Program-made: the position numbers and the translations under genes
Notes under the pieces: model-generated
Databases searched by the model: none
What the model saw: the letters and a program-made list of their open reading frames with translations, nothing else
What the model was told of the DNA's origin: nothing
Shown: positions 43,624 through 50,773 of the stretch, piece by piece
Position numbering within the stretch: position 1 is the stretch's first letter
Layout of the letters: every line of letters starts with the position of its first letter
Assembly: GCF_007988965.1 (NCBI RefSeq)
Contig: NZ_BJVD01000003.1
Location: forward strand, 124,001 to 188,000
Direction: 5' to 3'
Origin: Rummeliibacillus stabekisii
Lineage (GTDB): Bacteria; Bacillota; Bacilli; Bacillales_A; Planococcaceae
DNA: 64,000 nucleotides

Positions 43624-44832
43624 ATGTTGAAACAAAAAATATTATTTATTTCAGAACATGGTGATCCGCTTGTTCCACTTGGTAGTAAACAAGCAGGCGG
43701 GCAAAACAACTATGTAAAACAACTGGCGCTGGCTTTAGAAGAAAAAGATTATGAAGTAGATGTGATTACACATTGGTCAAATGCACAGTCGCCTCAAATA
43801 GAACACTTCGGAAAGAATAATCGCGTAATACGCATTGCTGCAGGTCATATAGGAGTCATTGAAAAAGAAAAGATCTTTGACTTACTGCCTGCTTTTTATA
43901 AAGAGATGCTACAGCTTATTAATATAGAAGAATACTCACTCGTACACACGCATTACTGGATGTCAGGTATTTTAGGCAGCATGCTCAAGAACGAATTTAG
44001 CATTCCATGGGTGCACACTAATCATTCACTCGGCATAGCCAAGAAAAATGGTATTGGCGAAGCAAGTCAAATTCGTCTTCAAATGGAGAACAAGGTGCTT
44101 ACAGAAGCTGATGAAATTATTGCTACCACTCAAAATGAAAAAGAGTTGATTGAGAGCACAGTTCCATCCCCTGCTCCTATCAAAGTGGTTTCCATTGGCG
44201 TATCTGCAAGGTATATTGAGACCCCGCTTAATCTACATCAGGATCCATACTACTTATATGTTGGCCGTTTGGAAAAACCAAAGGGCATTTATGTCTTACT
44301 TGAAGCCTTCAAATTATTATTACAGAACCATCAAGTGCCAGATGACATTAAATTATTTGTCATAGGTGGCAGTAAAAATGCCATCGATCACATGACAAAC
44401 GATCCTAAAAACAAAGATTTACGCGAGGCAATTAAAGGATTTGAAAATCGTATCCTATTCTTAGGGCCAAAAACAGAAAAAGAACTTGCCGATTATTATC
44501 GCAATGCTATCGCAACTATTGTTCCATCCTTCTACGAATCATTCGGCATGGTGGCAGCTGAAGCACAAGCATGCGGTTGCCCAGTTATTGCTTCTAAAGT
44601 TGGCGGATTGCAAGATGTCGTTCTCCCTAGACGCACTGGTCTTCATGTAGCGAGAGGCGATGCTGAAAAATTCGCTGAGGCGATGAATATCCTCTTAAAC
44701 AATGAAGCATTAAATAAAGTGCTTGGGTATAATGCTAAAACAAATGCTGAAAAGCAATTTGACTGGTGCGAAATTGCTGGCCAAATCAGCACTATCTATA
44801 AGGAGTTACAACATGAATGCATTCAAAAATAA
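43624..44832 (+). CDS. Sucrose-phosphate synthase-like GT4 glycosyltransferase
   Basis: A 402-aa GT-B glycosyltransferase. The N-terminal EHGDPLVPLGSKQAGGQNNY is the sugar-acceptor/nucleotide-sugar loop typical of sucrose synthase and sucrose-phosphate synthase; HTHYWMSG and WVHTNHSLG also fit that group. The donor-site motif is ESFGMVAAEAQACGCPV (E-x7-E) near the C-terminus, with VGRLEKPKG before it. It would make sucrose 6-phosphate from UDP-glucose and fructose 6-phosphate. Start at 43624 chosen for GGGGGAGAG upstream. It overlaps the next gene, a sucrose-phosphatase, by 20 bases, which strengthens the call. Confidence 0.82.
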   Translation: MLKQKILFISEHGDPLVPLGSKQAGGQNNYVKQLALALEEKDYEVDVITHWSNAQSPQIEHFGKNNRVIRIAAGHIGVIEKEKIFDLLPAFYKEMLQLINIEEYSLVHTHYWMSGILGSMLKNEFSIPWVHTNHSLGIAKKNGIGEASQIRLQMENKVLTEADEIIATTQNEKELIESTVPSPAPIKVVSIGVSARYIETPLNLHQDPYYLYVGRLEKPKGIYVLLEAFKLLLQNHQVPDDIKLFVIGGSKNAIDHMTNDPKNKDLREAIKGFENRILFLGPKTEKELADYYRNAIATIVPSFYESFGMVAAEAQACGCPVIASKVGGLQDVVLPRRTGLHVARGDAEKFAEAMNILLNNEALNKVLGYNAKTNAEKQFDWCEIAGQISTIYKELQHECIQK

Positions 44833-45535
44833 CATTATTGCAACTGATTTAGATAACACATTAGTTGGTGACGAAGAAGCTCTTCGTACACTGCTTCGTA
44901 CAATAGAAGGATCATTCTCTACTATTTTTATTACAGGTAGGCACAAACAATCTACACTACAATTGTTAGAAGCACATGGGATTCCCCTGCCGGATATTTT
45001 GGTTTGCGATGCTGGGGCTACCATCTACACAGGGCCTGATTTCCAACAAGATATTGGCTGGAAACAGAAAACACAGGCACACTGGCAGCCGGAACATATC
45101 AAATTCATCATGACCTTCCTTCCTTCAATTGCAAAACATCCTGTACCTAATGAAAATCGCCTATCCTACACCATTCAAGATGAAAATATAGTAGAAGCAG
45201 CTAAACTGCAATTAAAAAATGCAGAGACCCCTTGCCATTGCATATATAGTTCAGGGAAAGACTTTGATATATTGCCAGAAGGAGCTAATAAAGGCTCTGC
45301 TCTGCAATATGTAATAGAACAATATGCATCCGGAACAGCAAGAGTACTTGCAGCAGGTGATTCAGGAAATGACGAAGATATGCTAACTCAAGGATTTCCA
45401 GCTGTCGTCGTTGCTAACCATCAGCCTGAACTCGAAAAACTACGCGGTTATCCAAACATTCACTTTGCAGAACATGAATTTGCTGCAGGTATATTAGAAG
45501 GTTGGGAACATTTTTATTCACTTGTGAAGAAATAA
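44813..45535 (+). CDS. Sucrose-6-phosphate phosphatase (HAD family)
   Basis: A 240-aa HAD phosphatase of the sucrose-phosphatase group. Motif I ATDLDNTLVGDEEAL, motif II FITGR, substrate region YSSGKDFDILPEGANKG (very like cyanobacterial SPP), motif III/IV GDSGNDEDML and NHQPEL are all present. It would release sucrose from sucrose 6-phosphate. AAGGAG lies inside the end of the synthase gene and the two frames overlap by 20 bases, so they are coupled. A terminator follows. A trehalose- or mannosylglycerate-phosphatase role is less likely given these motifs. Confidence 0.85.
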   Translation: MNAFKNNIIATDLDNTLVGDEEALRTLLRTIEGSFSTIFITGRHKQSTLQLLEAHGIPLPDILVCDAGATIYTGPDFQQDIGWKQKTQAHWQPEHIKFIMTFLPSIAKHPVPNENRLSYTIQDENIVEAAKLQLKNAETPCHCIYSSGKDFDILPEGANKGSALQYVIEQYASGTARVLAAGDSGNDEDMLTQGFPAVVVANHQPELEKLRGYPNIHFAEHEFAAGILEGWEHFYSLVKK

Positions 45536-45538
45536 GAA

Positions 45539-45573
45539 AGCGGCTTTCGTTCGAATACACGAAAGCCGTTTTA
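45539..45573 (+). terminator. Rho-independent terminator after the sucrose genes
   Basis: Ten-base stem CGGCTTTCGT/ACGAAAGCCG with an eight-base loop and TTTTAT after it. Confidence 0.88.
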
Positions 45574-45612
45574 TATTGTCTTCTAATGATACCGAGTTAA
45601 TTTAGAATTAGT

Positions 45613-45996
45613 TTATCTAGGTACTGGTTCATCACATTTTTTTATAATTCGTTTAAATTTTTTATCATAGGATACACGATTAATAAAATTATAGTACCAT
45701 TTTTGATAAAGTCCATTTTCTCCATAATCATGGATAACTTTAAGGATATATATAAAGGTTGGATGGTATTCTAAAACTTCATTTTCTACCATTGATAATC
45801 CTTTATGAAAGTATTTAACTGCCTCTTTATACTTCTTAATTTTTGTTAACTCCATTCCTATATTAATCATAACGCTTGATCTCTCTCTTTTATCAGTCAA
45901 TGTATCCAAACCGTTTTTCAGAGTTGAAATGGCTTTACTATGACATTTTATTTCTGAAAAGAAAAATGCAAGATAAACAGTTTTTTTATACCCCAT
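45613..45996 (-). CDS. TPR-like helical repeat protein, hypothetical
   Basis: A 127-aa protein with at least two TPR-like helix pairs (KCHSKAISTLKNGLDTL; TKIKKYKEAVKYFHKGLSMV) and a basic C-terminus. It is short for a TPR protein and starts within a repeat, so it may be the surviving end of a longer gene. It lies 24 bases after a barstar-like gene and is probably cotranscribed. Codon use is AT-rich like the rest of this island. Role unknown. Confidence 0.55.
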   Translation of the reverse strand: MGYKKTVYLAFFFSEIKCHSKAISTLKNGLDTLTDKRERSSVMINIGMELTKIKKYKEAVKYFHKGLSMVENEVLEYHPTFIYILKVIHDYGENGLYQKWYYNFINRVSYDKKFKRIIKKCDEPVPR

Positions 45997-46020
45997 ACTT
46001 AACCTCTTTTATATTTGTAA

Positions 46021-46518
46021 TTAGAATAAATGAATTTCATTTATTTCCTTATTGGATTTTAGTTCATTCAATACAGCATCATTCCCATGAATAACAATAT
46101 GGAAAGAGCTAGGAAAAGTAGGAAACGAATCATAATTCCTTCCTTCTCTCCACTCTTTAACCGATGAACCTAATAAACCCATAAAAATTCTTTTTTGTAT
46201 TTTATCATTTTTACTTAATAATAAGTGGAAATCTTGGAAAAACAACACGTATTGTTTGCTATTTAGCCATTTTAAATCATTAAGACATTCATCAAGAGAA
46301 TCCCAATTATTGTTGAAGTAAGGGGGGAATTCAAGTTTTTTCGCAAATTCTTTATAAAAGCGCCTCAAACTTTTACATTTCTCTCCCTCTATTAAAGCAG
46401 TAAAATTCCCACTGTTTTTGTAAGATTCTATTGTATGTTCATATAAATTTTTAAATAATTTCTTTTCATATGTCATATGAAAAAGTACTTCCATATTTTC
46501 AAAATCAATTGTATTCAT
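46021..46518 (-). CDS. Barstar-like RNase inhibitor family protein
   Basis: A 165-aa protein whose middle part carries the barstar fold signature: LRRFYKEFAKKLEFPPYF, then NNNWDSLDECLNDLKWL, followed by a beta strand (YVLFFQDFHLLL). Barstar-family proteins inhibit barnase-like RNases, often as immunity proteins of polymorphic toxins. No RNase toxin gene lies in the window, so this is an orphan. The N-terminal 45 residues are extra compared with barstar. Confidence 0.75.
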   Translation of the reverse strand: MNTIDFENMEVLFHMTYEKKLFKNLYEHTIESYKNSGNFTALIEGEKCKSLRRFYKEFAKKLEFPPYFNNNWDSLDECLNDLKWLNSKQYVLFFQDFHLLLSKNDKIQKRIFMGLLGSSVKEWREGRNYDSFPTFPSSFHIVIHGNDAVLNELKSNKEINEIHLF

Positions 46519-46638
46519 GTTTTTCTCCTAATAATTTGTATCACTCTAGTTTTTTATTGCCTTGACAATAAATAAGAAATAATTAGTTCCATGTTAATGG
46601 AAGATAAGATGAAGTACTCCAGTGTCTTATTGTATTAA

Positions 46639-47001
46639 CTAATCCAAAATATTATTTTGCTGTTTTTTAGTTTTAAAGCCTTCTAGAACTGTAACAATTG
46701 CTATCATCCAAATAAGAGGGTTTTTTATAGAAATCCCTGATAAAGAATGGCCTCCTAGTGCAGTTAATAAAGCTGTAAGCGCTAGTAAATAAACAGTAAT
46801 GAATACCTTAAATTTCACAGAGGTCTTCTCTTTATTTTTGTTGGTATAATTTATAATAGCGAATAAAACTATAGCAATTAACATCAAGGCAATTAAAAGT
46901 GATCTTGGTATATAGAAGATGTTTTGCAAACTAGGAAAGAAATCGTATACTAGCAAAATACTAAGAAACAAAGGAATTATAATATTTTCCAAAATTTTCA
47001 T
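46639..47001 (-). CDS. Small membrane protein of unknown function
   Basis: A 120-aa protein with four hydrophobic segments (about residues 5-22, 33-51, 66-84 and 91-108) separated by short basic loops (NYTNKNKEKTSVKFK). The C-terminus is polar (KTKKQQNNILD). AGGTGAC precedes the ATG. No family recognised. It lies in the AT-rich island between the barstar-like and FabH-like genes. Confidence 0.6.
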   Translation of the reverse strand: MKILENIIIPLFLSILLVYDFFPSLQNIFYIPRSLLIALMLIAIVLFAIINYTNKNKEKTSVKFKVFITVYLLALTALLTALGGHSLSGISIKNPLIWMIAIVTVLEGFKTKKQQNNILD

Positions 47002-47109
47002 ACGTCACCTCTTTAATATATTTTTAAATACTACAAATTGGCGTTTTCGATATATCTAAATCTTTTTTACTCTTATTTACATACATACACATTATTATTA
47101 ATAATACTA

Positions 47110-47146
47110 TAAAAGACCTTAAACTCTATAAGAGTTTAAGGTCTAC
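47110..47146 (-). terminator. Rho-independent terminator after the FabH-like gene
   Basis: A 14-bp perfect stem AGACCTTAAACTCT/AGAGTTTAAGGTCT with a three-base loop, then TTTTATAG on the minus strand. Confidence 0.85.
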
Positions 47147-47189
47147 TTTTGTCGTTTACATTCTTAACATAAATGTAAGATATACACGT

Positions 47190-48173
47190 TTAATATTTTA
47201 TAAGTGTTGCCACGAGTTCAAACCCTGCACCAATTGTCCAGAAGATCACATAATCATTTCGCTTTATTTGGCCAGACTTTACTCCTTCGTGTAAAGCTAT
47301 AAAGGGACTACTTGTACCTGTATAGCCAAACTCATCCCCTATGTATACCACTTGTTCATCAGTTAAGCTAAAATGCTCTTTAATTTTCTTAATGTTACTT
47401 AATGCAAATTGTGAAAAACAGTATTTAACTTCACTAGGATTTACGTTATTTCTTTTAAATAGAGTCTCAAGCATGCCATAGGTCGCATCTAAAACTATGC
47501 CACCATCAAAAGGAATAGTTCTAGCATACTTTAAGTCACCTGTTTCCCGAATCCCCTTTGTTAATCCTTCTGCTGGATACATCATTTTCTCAGCAAAAAC
47601 TGTATTTACATGATATGTAGAATCAATAAAACCAACATCCTCTGTTGTTCTTTCTATAATCATTGCCGCAGCACCATCGGCAAAGCATGTATAACATAGT
47701 GGATCTTCAGGGTCACTAATTAAGGACCAATAATCCGCTCCGACAATTAATGCATACTGTAACGACGTATTAGACTTCATATAATGACTGACTTGTTCTA
47801 GTGCTACCGTCATACCTGCACAATTCGCATTCAAATCGTATACAATTGTTTCTGCTTTCGGTTTAATAGCATCAAATAATCGAATAGCATTTGAAGGTAA
47901 AGTAGTTTCTGGCGTTTGTGAGGTAAAAATAATCATATCCAAATCTTTTGCAGTAAGCTTTGTTTTTTCTAAAACAGCATTCACCGCTTTAATTCCCATT
48001 GTTAAGGACGTTTCATTTGGATCATCGTTTATATATCGACGTTCTCTTCCCATTGCTTTTAAAAGACCCCGAACATCTTTTCCTTGTTTATCAAAATGCT
48101 CAGTATAATAATCATTATCTACACTGTTTTGAGGATGAAAAATAGCCACATCTTTAATTTTAATATTATTCAT
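47190..48173 (-). CDS. KAS III (FabH)-like thiolase-fold protein with a non-canonical active site
   Basis: A 327-aa ketoacyl-synthase-III-fold protein. The nucleophile Cys is present (C118 in NANCAGMT) and the C-terminal GAGFELVATLI matches FabH. The other two triad residues appear replaced: the HQAN motif aligns to FALSN (residues 256-260, Ala at the His position, with Q255 nearby) and the GNTSAA Asn aligns to Y284 in GYTGTS. It should bind and transfer acyl groups but is unlikely to do ordinary decarboxylating condensation. The start at 48173 has AAAGGAG upstream. It follows a STAS-like gene across a possible terminator. Confidence 0.75.
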   Translation of the reverse strand: MNNIKIKDVAIFHPQNSVDNDYYTEHFDKQGKDVRGLLKAMGRERRYINDDPNETSLTMGIKAVNAVLEKTKLTAKDLDMIIFTSQTPETTLPSNAIRLFDAIKPKAETIVYDLNANCAGMTVALEQVSHYMKSNTSLQYALIVGADYWSLISDPEDPLCYTCFADGAAAMIIERTTEDVGFIDSTYHVNTVFAEKMMYPAEGLTKGIRETGDLKYARTIPFDGGIVLDATYGMLETLFKRNNVNPSEVKYCFSQFALSNIKKIKEHFSLTDEQVVYIGDEFGYTGTSSPFIALHEGVKSGQIKRNDYVIFWTIGAGFELVATLIKY

Positions 48174-48196
48174 GCTGCAAAATTCTCCTTTGATGT

Positions 48197-48230
48197 TCAA
48201 AAAGGCTATAGTAAATTACTATAACCTTTT
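48197..48230 (-). terminator. Intercistronic terminator-like hairpin between the STAS-like and FabH-like genes
   Basis: Stem AAAAGGCTATAGTA / TACTATAACCTTTT (one G-T pair) with a three-base loop and T-rich flanks, in the 67 bases between the two coding regions. It could reduce read-through or protect a processed end. Confidence 0.6.
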
Positions 48231-48240
48231 CAGTTTTTAT

Positions 48241-48588
48241 TTATTTGTTGATAACATCAGCATTTGTTAATCCCGCTTTACGGGCAATACGTGATAATTG
48301 CATTTTTAATATTGTGTTATTTTGCACTACAAAGATAACTTTTTTGAATCCTGCTTGAAGATAGAGTCCCATAGCGCCTTCTAATGATTCAGCCATTTCT
48401 TGATTCAGTACTTTCATGCCTGTGCAATCTACATCCAGCTCAAAATTACTTGCATCAACAGAAGCAACTGTTTGTTGGAATTCTGTAGCAAACCGTTGTG
48501 CTTCTGGGATTGACATTTGTTCTCCCACCGTTACTTCTACTTTTTTAGCTGAAATATTTTTTGTGATTTTATAAGTGGATACTGACAT
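48241..48588 (-). CDS. STAS-like (SpoIIAA/anti-sigma antagonist fold) protein
   Basis: A 115-aa protein with the pattern of a STAS domain: a first strand, FELDVDCTGMKVLNQ at the position of the D-x-S loop, an amphipathic helix, KKVIFVVQNN, then a C-terminal helix LKMQLSRIARKAGL. The phosphorylatable Ser of SpoIIAA-type antagonists is not obvious (the loop has Thr and Asn instead). It is the first gene of a pair with the FabH-like gene. A promoter lies about 70 bases upstream. Function unknown. Confidence 0.6.
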   Translation of the reverse strand: MSVSTYKITKNISAKKVEVTVGEQMSIPEAQRFATEFQQTVASVDASNFELDVDCTGMKVLNQEMAESLEGAMGLYLQAGFKKVIFVVQNNTILKMQLSRIARKAGLTNADVINK

Positions 48589-48656
48589 AGACTTACTTTT
48601 CCCCTTTTAATATAAATATTTAAGAAAATATGGTGTTTTTACCTTTTCCCTAGAAC

Positions 48657-48685
48657 ATTTTAACAAACTAATAATAAAGTTGCAA
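48657..48685 (-). promoter_or_regulatory. Promoter of the STAS-like/FabH-like unit
   Basis: On the minus strand TTGCAA (48685-48680), a 17-base spacer and TAAAAT (48662-48657), about 70 bases before the STAS-like start codon. Confidence 0.6.
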
Positions 48686-48720
48686 AATCATTTTTGATAA
48701 AAGAGGATATAAAGACGTGT

Positions 48721-48741
48721 TTTTCACATATTTTTCACATA
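48721..48741. repeat. Paired direct repeat upstream of the STAS-like promoter
   Basis: TTTTCACATA occurs twice with an 11-base period (48721-48730, 48732-48741), about 36 bases upstream of the -35 box. One helical turn apart, it is suited to an activator or dimeric regulator. The remainder of 48589-48984 shows nothing else clear. Confidence 0.45.
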
Positions 48742-48984
48742 AAATTGTCTCTGTATATTTTTAAATTAATTATACTTTATACCTACAAAGATATCTAACA
48801 TAATAATTTTCTACTAGCATTTAACCGGAGCGTTGACTTACATGTAGTTGGAATTAAGGGCTTTAACTCAACTTTACATACTATATATCTTACTTTGCTT
48901 CTTTTCTTCTGTTTATTATTATAGCTTTCCATAGTTATGTTTCATCTGAATAAGTAATTATATAACTTTAGGACCACAAAGAAT

Positions 48985-49449
48985 TCAATACTTAATTAAA
49001 ATTACTTCTTCTACATCAAACTGAAAAATAACTATTTCATTATTTGATAACTGAGTTACTTTTACTCTTTCCTGACTATTTATTGGTAAGTCAAAATTTA
49101 AACTGTCTAATGATTTAATCATAAAAAAACAAAATCCATTCACATATTCATATTCTCTAAGAATGCTTAGGCTTTTATTAAAGTTATTTTTTCTTGAGAT
49201 ACTTATTAAAGAAAATGAGTTGTTCTTTTTAAGAAGTAGATATTCTAGGCCTAATTTTGCTAACATGAAATTAGAAACTAAAATTACAAAACTATATTGT
49301 TTCTCCCAATAATCTTTAAAAACACTTTCTGGTTTTGCTTCTAACATATGATTTAGTTCTCTTGGTTCTTCATTTGTTAGGACAGAAAGTACAAATTCAT
49401 TTTCATACCGGTCCTCTAACAATTCCAAATCTCTTCTCTGATAAATCAT
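48985..49449 (-). CDS. Hypothetical protein in the AT-rich island
   Basis: A 154-aa soluble protein (begins MIYQRRDLELLEDRY), alternating strands and helices, no signal peptide and no recognised motif. Its size, composition and surroundings (barstar-like, DUF2019) resemble immunity-type genes, but the sequence alone does not assign it. The ATG follows AGGAGAGATAAGG. Confidence 0.55.
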   Translation of the reverse strand: MIYQRRDLELLEDRYENEFVLSVLTNEEPRELNHMLEAKPESVFKDYWEKQYSFVILVSNFMLAKLGLEYLLLKKNNSFSLISISRKNNFNKSLSILREYEYVNGFCFFMIKSLDSLNFDLPINSQERVKVTQLSNNEIVIFQFDVEEVILIKY

Positions 49450-49564
49450 TCCTTATCTCTCCTTTTTGCTAAAAGTTTAATAACCCCTATAGATAAACTT
49501 GAATTCAACCAGTATTATATTTAATATTAAAAGTAAAATTTATTCCTAATCAATGGAGTGTTCT

Positions 49565-49911
49565 ATGGATATAAATCTCTTGATAGAAAAGTGTATTAAA
49601 TCTGCTATTGATTATGGAAATTCTGCATTTGAAATTGTTGAAAAACCTAGAAAACAAATAGATTATATGATATATGTTTCAAAAACTTTAAAGAACTAAA
49701 AAGAATAGACACTAATGAGTTAGAGAAGTTACTTGATCATCCAAATGATTATGTAAAGTTCAAGTCTGCTATTCACTTTCTATCAGTAAATGAGGAAAAA
49801 GCAAAAGAGGTATTAAAACCTTTAGCGAGGAAACCTGAGCTGTTTGGTTTTAGTACGGAAATATTACTTAGCGAATGGGATGAAGGAAATTTAAAAGATT
49901 ATCTTAAATAA
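49565..49911 (+). pseudogene. Frameshifted DUF2019-like gene
   Basis: The ATG at 49565 (GGAG upstream) opens a frame of 44 codons (begins MDINLLIEKCIKSAIDYGNS) that stops at about 49699. The reading continues in another frame as FKELKRIDTNELEKLLDHPN and onward through AKEVLKPLARKPELFGFSTE to a TAA at 49909-49911. Joined, the two halves match the layout of DUF2019 domain proteins, a helical family often seen among immunity genes. One indel around 49675-49690 explains the break. A sequencing error cannot be excluded. Confidence 0.7.
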
Positions 49912-49912
49912 A

Positions 49913-49949
49913 AAATTCAAAGGATTTTTGTTAGTAGTCCTTTGAATTT
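49913..49949. terminator. Bidirectional terminator after the DUF2019 pseudogene
   Basis: Stem AAATTCAAAGGA/TCCTTTGAATTT with a 13-base loop and A/T-rich flanks, between convergent genes. Confidence 0.75.
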
Positions 49950-49964
49950 TACGTTTTTTATATA

Positions 49965-50216
49965 TTATTTAATAAGATGATCCATCTTTAAAATCCCATT
50001 TGTAATAAAGTGACTAATGATTACGAAGATAGGTAATACGAAAATTTTTGTTGTTTCCATTAATCTAGATGCCATTACTATCGAGTAATAAATACATACG
50101 ATTGATAAAATGATCGTACTAATACTTAAATCCTTTTGCATATCCCAAATAGCTTGCAAATAAAAAGCAGAAAATATAAATATAAAAATAAAGATAAAAA
50201 GTTTAAAGTAATTCAA
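49965..50216 (-). CDS. Small hydrophobic membrane protein
   Basis: An 83-aa protein that is mostly hydrophobic: an Ile/Phe-rich first span (residues 4-22), then spans near 32-48 and 57-75, ending in a polar KMDHLIK. The best start is a TTG at 50216 behind GGGG. No family recognised. It may form a unit with the next small membrane gene upstream. Confidence 0.45.
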   Translation of the reverse strand: MNYFKLFIFIFIFIFSAFYLQAIWDMQKDLSISTIILSIVCIYYSIVMASRLMETTKIFVLPIFVIISHFITNGILKMDHLIK

Positions 50217-50313
50217 TATATAAGTCCCCTTTTTTACCTTTGTTGTCCCCTAAATTCCTAAATTTATTTGTCTCATAATGAATAATTTAAAATTCACATA
50301 TAAATCTTAGAGT

Positions 50314-50532
50314 TTAATAATAAAACAAAAGAATAATTCCAAATAGAAAACAAGCGATCACAAATGTAACATAAAAACCAGGAACCCCTAAAGTAACCTC
50401 AAGTATTATCGAAATAATGGTTTTAGGTAAACTCGATTTACTCTCTTTATAATCTTTTATTAACAAATTGATTAGCCAAATTAAACTTACTGCTACTATC
50501 AATTCTAATAAAATACCAATTAATATGTGCAC
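50314..50532 (-). CDS. Small membrane protein (GTG start)
   Basis: A 72-aa protein with two or three spans (about residues 3-24, 38-50 and 52-70) and a charged loop IKDYKESKSSLPK. The start is GTG at 50532, seven bases after AGGAGGG, which is strong support that it is translated. No family recognised. Confidence 0.6.
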   Translation of the reverse strand: MHILIGILLELIVAVSLIWLINLLIKDYKESKSSLPKTIISIILEVTLGVPGFYVTFVIACFLFGIILLFYY

Positions 50533-50725
50533 TTTATATCCCTCCTTTTGCCATCAACTATAAATATTCTCCATACTTTATAGATGACATAAGAAGAGCA
50601 GCAAGATACCTTCTTGAGATTGAATTCTAAAAGTAAAATTTTAATAAAATAGCCTAAAAAAATAGTAACTTACTTTTAAATAAAAATAAACTACTTAAGA
50701 ATAATTATCTAAATTTATTTAAAAT

Positions 50726-50763
50726 CAAAAAGCGGCTTTTCGTCTAATAAACGAAAAGCCGCT
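50726..50763 (-). terminator. Rho-independent terminator after thrS
   Basis: A 13-bp perfect stem AGCGGCTTTTCGT/ACGAAAAGCCGCT followed by five T on the minus strand. Confidence 0.92.
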
Positions 50764-50773
50764 ATTGATACAT

